A stretch of 8,070 nucleotides of DNA from Ignavibacteriales bacterium (GTDB lineage Bacteria; Bacteroidota; Ignavibacteria; Ignavibacteriales; Melioribacteraceae): assembly GCA_020059785.1 (NCBI GenBank), contig JAGVBL010000217.1, positions 1-8,070 of the forward strand. Direction: 5' to 3'. Every line of letters begins with the position of its first letter. Position 1 is the first letter of the stretch. This document shows positions 1 through 5,641 of this stretch, one piece after another. A program made the translations under genes and the position numbers. The notes below the pieces were generated by a model, which worked only from the letters and a program-made list of their open reading frames with translations, searched no databases and was not told the DNA's origin.

Positions 1-588
1 CATGGTCATTCATGGCTTCTTGAAGCGGCAATTCAGGAATTACAAAAAACCTGGAACTTACCGGGAATTTTCAGAACTATTGACTGGCATCGTGCAGTTA
101 GAGAATTTTTCAGGACAAAGGAACGCGGTGGCGATTGGGACGACGATTTTGTTCATGCCGATGAAGCGGAAACTTCGGTACTCCTTCTTCTGGCAAAAGA
201 ATTTGTAGAAATGAATTATGCTGAAGAAACCAAAGTTGAGCCATACTTACCAGAGGGTCACTTTGATAAAGCAGTCGATCCTTTTGGACGTCCCAGCAGA
301 TGGTCTGAAGGACAGGGTCATTTCCCTACCGAGATGGGTTCGATTCCGGAAGGAGTTGTTGGAAGACCAACAATCGGAACAGCTCAAAAAGCAAAAAGAA
401 CAATAGCTGCTATTCTTTCTTATTTAACTTTAGTTCACGATGAAATTAAAGAAGCTTATCCATCGGGTAAAGTTCCTCCGATAGAAAAAACTACTATGCG
501 AACTGAAAAAGAGATGGAGCCATTTATGAAAGAACCGTTTACGGAAGGATGGAGACCGATTTACGCAATTAACAAAATGGGATTGTAA
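1..588 (+). CDS. Creatininase-superfamily hydrolase, C-terminal part (5' end outside window)
   Basis: The frame is open from the first base and ends at TAA 586-588, giving 195 residues with no start visible. It begins HGHSW, which fits the position of the family's NGHGGN metal-binding loop. VHADEAETS follows at partial residues 51-59, matching the conserved (E)HxxxxETS segment of creatininases and related formamide or lactam hydrolases. The family are cytoplasmic metal-dependent enzymes that open amide, lactam or related bonds. The N-terminal metal ligands (the ExH region) would lie upstream. The M at base 211 is internal, because the conserved HADEAETS segment precedes it. Only 4 bases separate the stop from the next gene, an IolO-like epimerase, so the two are probably co-transcribed. 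From memory, Thermotoga IolN, which makes 5-keto-L-gluconate in inositol breakdown, belongs to this superfamily, so an IolN-like role is a reasonable hypothesis. Family call fairly sure; substrate unproven. Confidence 0.82.
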   Translation, partial: HGHSWLLEAAIQELQKTWNLPGIFRTIDWHRAVREFFRTKERGGDWDDDFVHADEAETSVLLLLAKEFVEMNYAEETKVEPYLPEGHFDKAVDPFGRPSRWSEGQGHFPTEMGSIPEGVVGRPTIGTAQKAKRTIAAILSYLTLVHDEIKEAYPSGKVPPIEKTTMRTEKEMEPFMKEPFTEGWRPIYAINKMGL

Positions 589-592
589 ACCA

Positions 593-1405
593 ATGAAGTT
601 TAGTATAGTTTTATCGACACAACCGACTTCTTTCTCTGCACTTGCTTATAAAGGGAAGATTGAAGAAAATATCATAAAGATAAAAAAATATGGTTATGAT
701 GCAGTAGAACTTGCTGTAAGAGATCCGAATCAACTTGAAGTTAATTCCCTTACTCAAATATTGGTATCAAATAAGCTTCCGGTTTCAGCAATTGGAACCG
801 GACAAGCTTTTGGCGAAGAAGGGCTCTCGTTTACAAATTCTAATAAAGAGATAAGAAGAAAAGCAATTGATAGAATTAAATCTCAAATCAATTTAGCAGA
901 AAAACTAAATTCTATCGTAATCATCGGTTTAATTCGAGGGAAAAAAGAAGTTGAACAAAAATTTACAGAAGTTGAAAACTATTTTTTAGATGCAATTAGA
1001 GAATGTGCTTCTGAAAATGAAAAAATCAAATTGGTTATTGAACCTATTAACCGATACGAAACTAATTTAATTAATACAGTTACTCAGGGACTCGAATTTC
1101 TGGAAAAAGCCGGATGCTCAAATGTTGGTCTACTTCTGGATACTTTCCACATGAATATTGAAGAAAAATCGCTAACCGAAAGTATTATAATTGCCAGGGA
1201 AAAACTTTTTCATTTTCATGTTGCAGATTCTAACAGATGGCATCCCGGTGCCGGACACATTGACTTTAACGAGGTTCTTAATACACTTAGGGGAATAAAT
1301 TATACTGGTTATGTTTCCGCTGAAATTTTGCCATTACCGGATCCTGATAGTTCTGCAAAAAACACAATTTCATATCTACGAAATATTTGTAAAAATAATA
1401 AGTAG
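593..1405 (+). CDS. iolO: Sugar epimerase/isomerase, TIM barrel, 5-keto-L-gluconate epimerase-like (IolO)
   Basis: A 270-residue protein of the AP-endonuclease-2-like TIM-barrel family, full length for the group. The four metal ligands expected by comparison with D-tagatose 3-epimerase are present: E150 in VIEPINRYE, D183 in DTFHMNIEE, H209 in HFHVADSN and E244 in SAEILPLP. The segments IGTGQAF (67-73), IEPINRYET, DTFHMNIEE, HVADSNRWHPGAGHIDF and LPLPDP match, as I remember it, Thermotoga maritima TM0416 (IolO) unusually well. That enzyme interconverts 5-keto-L-gluconate and D-tagaturonate in a variant inositol pathway. The start ATG lies 4 bases after the hydrolase stop and the gene ends in TAG, 6 bases before the next start, so it sits inside an operon. 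No signal peptide; cytoplasmic. Other keto-sugar epimerases or a hydroxypyruvate-isomerase-like activity remain possible. Fold and metal site are clear; the exact substrate is inferred. Confidence 0.85.
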   Translation: MKFSIVLSTQPTSFSALAYKGKIEENIIKIKKYGYDAVELAVRDPNQLEVNSLTQILVSNKLPVSAIGTGQAFGEEGLSFTNSNKEIRRKAIDRIKSQINLAEKLNSIVIIGLIRGKKEVEQKFTEVENYFLDAIRECASENEKIKLVIEPINRYETNLINTVTQGLEFLEKAGCSNVGLLLDTFHMNIEEKSLTESIIIAREKLFHFHVADSNRWHPGAGHIDFNEVLNTLRGINYTGYVSAEILPLPDPDSSAKNTISYLRNICKNNK

Positions 1406-1411
1406 GTTGTT

Positions 1412-2047
1412 ATGAGAAAAAGGATTCAGGAAAAGAGCATCACAATTTCTTTATACATTCTTTTTATCTTAATTCCTGCAATCTATAATGCACAAAGCAG
1501 CCCTCCTTTAATAGTAAATGATCCGGGAACTCCGGGTCCGGGTAATTGGGAAATTAATATTCTAAGCTCATTTGAACATTCATCTCTTACTACTGAGTGG
1601 GAAGCTATTGTATTCGATGTTAATTATGGAGTTGGCGAAAGAATTCAACTTACTATTGAATCACCTTTGGTGTATGTATGGGAAAAAGAATTAAATGAAT
1701 TTAGAGGTTTTGATGGATTAGGTGTGGGAATGAAATATAGATTTCTCGATCAGGAGGATCATGGGTCCGATATTTCTGTATATCCTCAATTTTATTTTCC
1801 CGCGGATATTAAGAATGAAGGCTGGGAGTTCAATCTTCCTTTTGAATGGCATAAAGAATGGACGAATTTTGGTATTACAGCCGAGGTTGGACAAGTATGG
1901 TTAAATGGAAAACTAAACAGATGGGAATCTGGAGTTGGAATTGCATATTTATTGAATAAAATCAAATTACTTGCATCAGAGCATATAATAATTTCTAAAG
2001 ATCCACTTGAAATTGTTGAACCAATAGTAGAAGCTGGCATGATATAG
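1412..2047 (+). CDS. Outer-membrane beta-barrel protein (phenol_MetA_deg-like), cut short by an in-frame TAG
   Basis: The 211-residue open frame begins with a signal peptide: a basic start MRKR, a hydrophobic stretch at about residues 10-25, and probable cleavage after A27 in the NAQ junction common in Bacteroidota. The mature start PPLIVNDPGTPGPGNWEIN is the hallmark of the transporter-like barrels grouped as 'putative MetA-pathway of phenol degradation' (PF13557 as I recall). Alternating hydrophobic and polar strands follow. The function of this family is poorly defined; an outer-membrane channel or sensor is usually assumed. It is wedged between an epimerase gene and a sugar ABC importer, so letting the same substrate through the outer membrane is a plausible role. 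The frame stops at TAG 2045-2047 inside what looks like a barrel strand, without the terminal aromatic residue expected of a barrel. The same frame then continues to 2155 (next entry), so the gene looks disrupted. Confidence 0.72.
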   Translation: MRKRIQEKSITISLYILFILIPAIYNAQSSPPLIVNDPGTPGPGNWEINILSSFEHSSLTTEWEAIVFDVNYGVGERIQLTIESPLVYVWEKELNEFRGFDGLGVGMKYRFLDQEDHGSDISVYPQFYFPADIKNEGWEFNLPFEWHKEWTNFGITAEVGQVWLNGKLNRWESGVGIAYLLNKIKLLASEHIIISKDPLEIVEPIVEAGMI

Positions 2048-2155
2048 GAAGTGCTTGAAAATTTATCAGTTTACTTTTCTGTTGGTAAATCACTTAAACA
2101 CAATCGAGATGGAATTAAATTCACAGGATTGGGTGGTATTCAGCTTTTATATTGA
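2048..2155 (+). pseudogene. Stranded C-terminal segment of the beta-barrel gene, downstream of the TAG
   Basis: Reading straight on in the frame of the preceding gene, 35 codons run from 2048 to a TGA at 2153-2155. They encode EVLENLSVYFSVGKSL, then a turn, then FTGLGGIQLLY. The first part looks like a barrel strand and the last ends in tyrosine, the C-terminal aromatic that the outer-membrane assembly machinery recognises. With the TAG read as one residue the whole protein would have 247 residues, a normal length for this family. No frame change is needed, so a single-base nonsense change (for example a tyrosine TAT or TAC to TAG) or a sequencing error explains it. There is no credible independent start within this piece. 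The upstream epimerase gene itself ends in TAG, which argues against genome-wide recoding of TAG. Confidence 0.7.
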
Positions 2156-2236
2156 TAGACGGACAAATTTACAAAACATAAAAATTAGTAACGGTTCAGA
2201 GTTAAAATAATCAATAAGAAGATTGGCAGATAAATA
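2156..2236 (+). other. Short intergenic gap before the ABC importer genes
   Basis: These 81 AT-rich bases are the longest gap in the window once the barrel gene's continuation is counted. I see no convincing hairpin terminator and no recognisable promoter pair or operator, so transcription may simply run through from the upstream genes. A weak purine-rich stretch (AAGAAGA, near 2216-2222) lies about 14 bases ahead of the GTG start, further than an ideal ribosome binding site. Confidence 0.4.
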
Positions 2237-3727
2237 GTGGAAGATAATACTGTATTAGTAATGAAAAGAATCAGGAAAGAGTTTCAGGGTGTGATTGCTT
2301 TGAACGAAGTGGATTTTGTACTTAGAAAGGGAGAAGTTCACATTCTTCTTGGAGAAAACGGTGCCGGTAAATCTACTCTGGTTAAAATATTAAGTGGTGC
2401 ATACCAGATGACAAGCGGTAAAATTTTTCTTTTTAATAAACAGGTAAATATAAAATCACCCAGGCAAGCACAGGAACTTGGTATTGGAATTATTTACCAG
2501 GAATTGAACCTTATACCATATTTATCGGCAGCAGAAAATATTTTTCTTGGTCGTGAAATTACAAACAAGTTTGGAATCATTGATAAAAAAGAGACATTAG
2601 ATTCTACAAACAAAATGTTGAAAGAACTTGGATTGGAAATTGATTGTGATATTCCTGTAATAAATTTCGGCATTGCTCAACAGCAAATGATTGAAGTTGC
2701 AAAAGCGCTTTCTCTAGATGCTAAAATTCTTATTATGGATGAACCAACCTCTGCCTTGTCGGATACTGAAGTAAAACAGCTTTTTCAAATGATCCGAAAT
2801 CTAAAGCAAAGAGGTGTATCAGTTATTTATATTTCCCACCGCCTGGATGAACTTTTTGAAATTGGAGATAGAGTAACTGTGTTAAGAGACGGTATTGTAG
2901 TGGGAACAAAAGATATTTCAGATACTACAAAAACTGAATTAATTAAAATGATGGTTAACAGGGAATTAACCGAGCACTTTCCTAAAAGAAGTGCCTTGAT
3001 TGGAGAAGAAATTTTAAGAGTTGAAAAGCTTACTCAAAAAAATGGAATTAATGATATTAGTTTTACACTTAACCGAGGTGAAGTTCTTGGAATTGCCGGA
3101 TTATTAGGTTCTGGAAGAACAGAACTGGCAAGAGCAATCTTTGGAATTGATAAGTATGATTCAGGTAACATTTATTTGCGAAGAAAGCTTCAGAAAATAA
3201 AATCCCCCAAAGATGCAATTAACCAGCGAATCGGATTTATTACTGAAGATAGAAAATCACAGGGTCTGGTTTTAATCCTTTCTGTTAAGGAAAATATTTC
3301 ATTAACAAATTTAACATCATTTTCCGGATTTGGATTTATAAAATCAAAAGAAGAAAACAAAGAAGCGGAAGAATTTATTAATAGACTTAAGATAAAAACA
3401 CCGACACTTGATCAAAAAGTAATTTATTTAAGCGGCGGGAATCAACAAAAGGTAGTTCTTGCAAAATGGCTCAGTAAAAAAGCCGACATTTTTATTTTCG
3501 ATGAACCGACACGTGGAATTGATATTGCCGGTAAGGTTGAAATCTATAATCTTATTAATCAACTTGCCTCAGAAGGTGTTGGGATAATCATGATCTCTTC
3601 CGAACTTCCGGAAATTCTTGGAATGAGCGATAGAATTATTGTAATGAATAAGAAAAAGATTGCAGGAGAAATTCCTTTAAAATCTGCAACTCAAGAATTA
3701 ATTATGAAGTATGCTATCGGTGCATAA
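2237..3727 (+). CDS. rbsA: Sugar ABC importer ATPase, ribose/inositol (CUT2, RbsA) type
   Basis: A 496-residue tandem ATPase that powers sugar import at the inner membrane; E. coli RbsA has about 500. The first domain has Walker A GENGAGKST (39-47), the Q-loop in IIYQELNLIP, Walker B ILIMDEPTSAL and the H-loop in YISHRLDE. Its signature region reads NFGIAQQQ, a degenerate form of LSGGQ. The second domain has the arginine-type Walker A GLLGSGRTE, signature LSGGNQQK, Walker B IFIFDEPTRGID, and SSEL where an H-loop histidine would be; both departures are normal in RbsA and MglA. The chosen start is GTG 2237: an in-frame TAA at 2231-2233 blocks anything earlier, and the alternative ATG at 2261 would remove the first beta strand that aligns with RbsA. 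One base separates its stop from the permease start. The ATPase does not set sugar specificity, so the rbsA symbol gives the type only. Confidence 0.93.
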   Translation: MEDNTVLVMKRIRKEFQGVIALNEVDFVLRKGEVHILLGENGAGKSTLVKILSGAYQMTSGKIFLFNKQVNIKSPRQAQELGIGIIYQELNLIPYLSAAENIFLGREITNKFGIIDKKETLDSTNKMLKELGLEIDCDIPVINFGIAQQQMIEVAKALSLDAKILIMDEPTSALSDTEVKQLFQMIRNLKQRGVSVIYISHRLDELFEIGDRVTVLRDGIVVGTKDISDTTKTELIKMMVNRELTEHFPKRSALIGEEILRVEKLTQKNGINDISFTLNRGEVLGIAGLLGSGRTELARAIFGIDKYDSGNIYLRRKLQKIKSPKDAINQRIGFITEDRKSQGLVLILSVKENISLTNLTSFSGFGFIKSKEENKEAEEFINRLKIKTPTLDQKVIYLSGGNQQKVVLAKWLSKKADIFIFDEPTRGIDIAGKVEIYNLINQLASEGVGIIMISSELPEILGMSDRIIVMNKKKIAGEIPLKSATQELIMKYAIGA

Positions 3728-3728
3728 G

Positions 3729-4676
3729 ATGATCACAAAGCAATTATTAATACATAACGGCAGACAACTTGGTACACTACTTGGGTTAGTAATTGTTACA
3801 GGAGTTTTTGCATTCCTTAGTCCGTATTTTCTTACTGTGTCGAATCTTGTAAATATTACACAACAGACATCTATCAATGCTATAATTGCAATTGGTATGA
3901 CGTTCGTAATAATAACTGCCGGAATTGATCTTTCTGTTGGTTCCATAATGGCCTTCTCCGGAATTATTCTTGCAGATGCTATTCAAAATAATATTGCTGA
4001 ACCATTTGCAATTATTTTAGGATTATTTGTTGGAACAATATGCGGACTTTCTAATGGATTATTGATCAGCTATGGAAAGCTTCCGCCATTTATAGCAACA
4101 TTAGGAATGATGAGTGTTGCAAGAGGTGCTGCATTACTTTATTCACAGGGAAGACCTATTTCGGGATTTGCAGAAGAATTCAGATTCCTTGCAACCGGTA
4201 ATATAATTGGCATTCCTACATCAGTCTGGATAATGATTTTCTTTTATTTAATAGCATATATTTTACTAAACAAAACAGTTTTAGGGCGTTATACTTATGC
4301 GATTGGTGGAAATGAAACAGCAGCAAATCTTTCAGGCATTAACACAAAATTATTTAAAACTATTGTATATGGAATAAGCGGGTTGTTAAGTGCCGCCGCC
4401 GCTGTTATCTTAACCGCAAGGTTGAATTCGGCACAACCTATTGCCGGTATAATGTATGAGCTCGATGCAATTGCGGCAGTTGTAATCGGAGGAACAAGTT
4501 TACTTGGAGGCGAAGGGAAAATCTCAGGCACTTTAATTGGTGCTTTAATAATGGGTGTGCTTAGAAATGGATTGAATCTGTTGGGAGTTTCATCATTTAT
4601 ACAGCAAATTGTAATTGGATTGGTAATTATTCTAGCTGTTTTAATTGACATGTCGTTAAAGAGGAGGAGAAATTAA
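3729..4676 (+). CDS. rbsC: Sugar ABC importer permease, ribose/inositol (CUT2, RbsC) type
   Basis: A 315-residue integral membrane protein, close to the 321 of E. coli RbsC, which would form the homodimeric inner-membrane channel. Many hydrophobic helices are evident. The family segments are in the expected order: SPYFLTVSNLVNI, then GMTFVIITAGIDLSVGS, then KLPPFIATLGMMSVARG, then GRYTYAIGGNETAANLSGI, and ELDAIAAVVIGGTSLLGGEG near the C-terminus; the conserved glycines and charged loop residues are intact. The tail RRRN is basic, as expected on the cytoplasmic side. The start is taken at ATG 3729, one base after the ATPase stop. An in-frame ATG at 3711 would add six residues and overlap the ATPase gene by 17 bases; this is possible but not needed. 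The stop lies two bases before the binding-protein gene. Confidence 0.93.
   Translation: MITKQLLIHNGRQLGTLLGLVIVTGVFAFLSPYFLTVSNLVNITQQTSINAIIAIGMTFVIITAGIDLSVGSIMAFSGIILADAIQNNIAEPFAIILGLFVGTICGLSNGLLISYGKLPPFIATLGMMSVARGAALLYSQGRPISGFAEEFRFLATGNIIGIPTSVWIMIFFYLIAYILLNKTVLGRYTYAIGGNETAANLSGINTKLFKTIVYGISGLLSAAAAVILTARLNSAQPIAGIMYELDAIAAVVIGGTSLLGGEGKISGTLIGALIMGVLRNGLNLLGVSSFIQQIVIGLVIILAVLIDMSLKRRRN
4661..4669 (+). promoter_or_regulatory. Ribosome binding site of the sugar-binding protein gene
   Basis: GAGGAGGAG lies inside the last codons of the permease gene, 9 bases before ATG 4679. It is the strongest Shine-Dalgarno sequence in the window and fixes the start over the in-frame ATG at 4691. 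A strong site here fits the need for many copies of the binding protein relative to permease and ATPase. Confidence 0.7.
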
Positions 4677-4678
4677 TT

Positions 4679-5641
4679 ATGAAATCCGAGATGAAGACGG
4701 TTACGTTATTTTTAGCGATATTAATTTTCATGCTGTTATTTATTTCTTGCGGCAAGTCAGAAAATTCTTCTAAAGGGAAAAAGACCATTGCATTTGTAAT
4801 GAAGACACTGAATAATCCATTCTTTATCGATATGAAAAACGGTGCCGAAGAGATTGCTAAAGAATACGGTGTTGATTTAATGGTTCAGGCAGCAGATAGA
4901 GAAGTTGATGTAGAAAAACAAATGCAGATAATTGAGAATCTTATTCAAAGGAGAGTATCCGCACTATGCATAACCCCAAGCGGATCCAAAGAAGTTGTAC
5001 CTGCTATTGTTAAAGCAAATGAAGCTGGAATTCCGGTTATTATTGTTGATACCCGCGTTGATTTGAAAACATTGAATGAATCGGGAGGAACTATTCTTAC
5101 CTTTGTAGGATCCGATAATTATGATGGAGGGCGATTAGCTGGTAATTATATTACCGAGCAGCTTTCAGGAAAAGGTAGCGTGGCTATTCTAGAAGGAATT
5201 CCAGGTCATGAGACCGGCGATGAGAGACTTAAAGGGTTTCATGATGCGGTTGCAAAATTCAAAGAAGTGAAAATTATTACATCCCAAACTGCCAATTGGG
5301 AACGTGACCAGGGCTTTACAGTCTTTCAAAATATATTACAGGCTCATCCCGAGGTTGATGCTGTCTTCGCATGTAATGATATGATGGCTCTTGGTGCAAT
5401 CGAAGCGATTTCATTATCTCAGAAAAAGATTATTGTAGTTGGTTTCGATGCTATTCAGGACAGTCGGGATGCAATTTTAAACGGAACTATGAGTGCCTCT
5501 ATTGCTCAAAATCCGGAAGAGATGGGTAAATTATCAATTGAATATGCTGTAAAAGCAATTAATGGCGAAAAGATTCCGTCCGAAATTCCTGTAAAGATTG
5601 AATTGATTACAAAAGAAGTATTGTTAAAGAAAGGTAATTAA
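4679..5641 (+). CDS. Sugar-binding lipoprotein of the CUT2 ABC importer (RbsB-like)
   Basis: A 320-residue periplasmic-binding-protein type I (PBP1) sugar receptor that would hand substrate to the permease. It starts with a lipoprotein signal: hydrophobic residues 7-22, then FISC with C24 as the lipidation site, so it is probably membrane-anchored. Compared by eye with E. coli RbsB, it keeps the NNPFF motif (45-49), D124 in the first-strand loop, N233 in CNDMMALGA, D257 in VVGFD and Q277 in IAQNP. Three ribose-contact positions seem different: arginine 90 is displaced (DTR 124-126), arginine 141 aligns with D181, and F164 becomes W207. The ligand is therefore probably a related sugar or polyol (inositol, xylose and others are possible) rather than ribose. 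The stop TAA overlaps the next gene's ATG by one base, indicating translational coupling with the FAD/Fe-S oxidase. Confidence 0.92.
   Translation: MKSEMKTVTLFLAILIFMLLFISCGKSENSSKGKKTIAFVMKTLNNPFFIDMKNGAEEIAKEYGVDLMVQAADREVDVEKQMQIIENLIQRRVSALCITPSGSKEVVPAIVKANEAGIPVIIVDTRVDLKTLNESGGTILTFVGSDNYDGGRLAGNYITEQLSGKGSVAILEGIPGHETGDERLKGFHDAVAKFKEVKIITSQTANWERDQGFTVFQNILQAHPEVDAVFACNDMMALGAIEAISLSQKKIIVVGFDAIQDSRDAILNGTMSASIAQNPEEMGKLSIEYAVKAINGEKIPSEIPVKIELITKEVLLKKGN
5626..5634 (+). promoter_or_regulatory. Probable ribosome binding site of the FAD/Fe-S oxidase gene
   Basis: The purine run AAAGAAAGG lies within the end of the binding-protein gene, 6 bases before ATG 5641. Together with the TAATG stop/start overlap it supports 5641 as the start. 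Confidence 0.45.

Noticed and set aside
2..208. Open frame of 68 codons in the second + frame at the window start
   Set aside because: It overlaps the creatininase-like frame, which carries conserved HGHSW and HADEAETS motifs; this one has no recognisable features.
211..588. ATG at 211 as a gene start giving a 125-residue protein
   Set aside because: The frame is open and conserved upstream to base 1, including the HADEAETS segment, so this methionine is internal to a truncated larger gene.
1792..2040. Minus-strand open frame under the barrel gene
   Set aside because: Antisense shadow of a + strand coding region, with no ribosome binding site or known motif.
2045..2047. TAG as a recoded sense codon (for example pyrrolysine)
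   Set aside because: The neighbouring epimerase gene ends at a TAG (1403-1405) just before the next start, and no pyl gene or recoding element is visible; a nonsense mutation is simpler.
2156..2236. Terminator, riboswitch or small RNA in the gap before the importer
   Set aside because: I could find no stable inverted repeat or conserved element in these AT-rich bases.
2261..2263. ATG 2261 as the start of the ABC ATPase
   Set aside because: It would delete the first beta strand that aligns with RbsA; GTG 2237 gives the right length.
3711..3713. ATG 3711 as the permease start
   Set aside because: It needs a 17-base overlap and adds six residues of no evident value; ATG 3729 follows the ATPase stop by one base.
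3698..4651. Minus-strand open frames inside the permease gene (3698-3946, 3786-3986, 4295-4651)
   Set aside because: They lie fully or almost fully opposite a clear RbsC-type permease; composition mirrors its hydrophobic codons.
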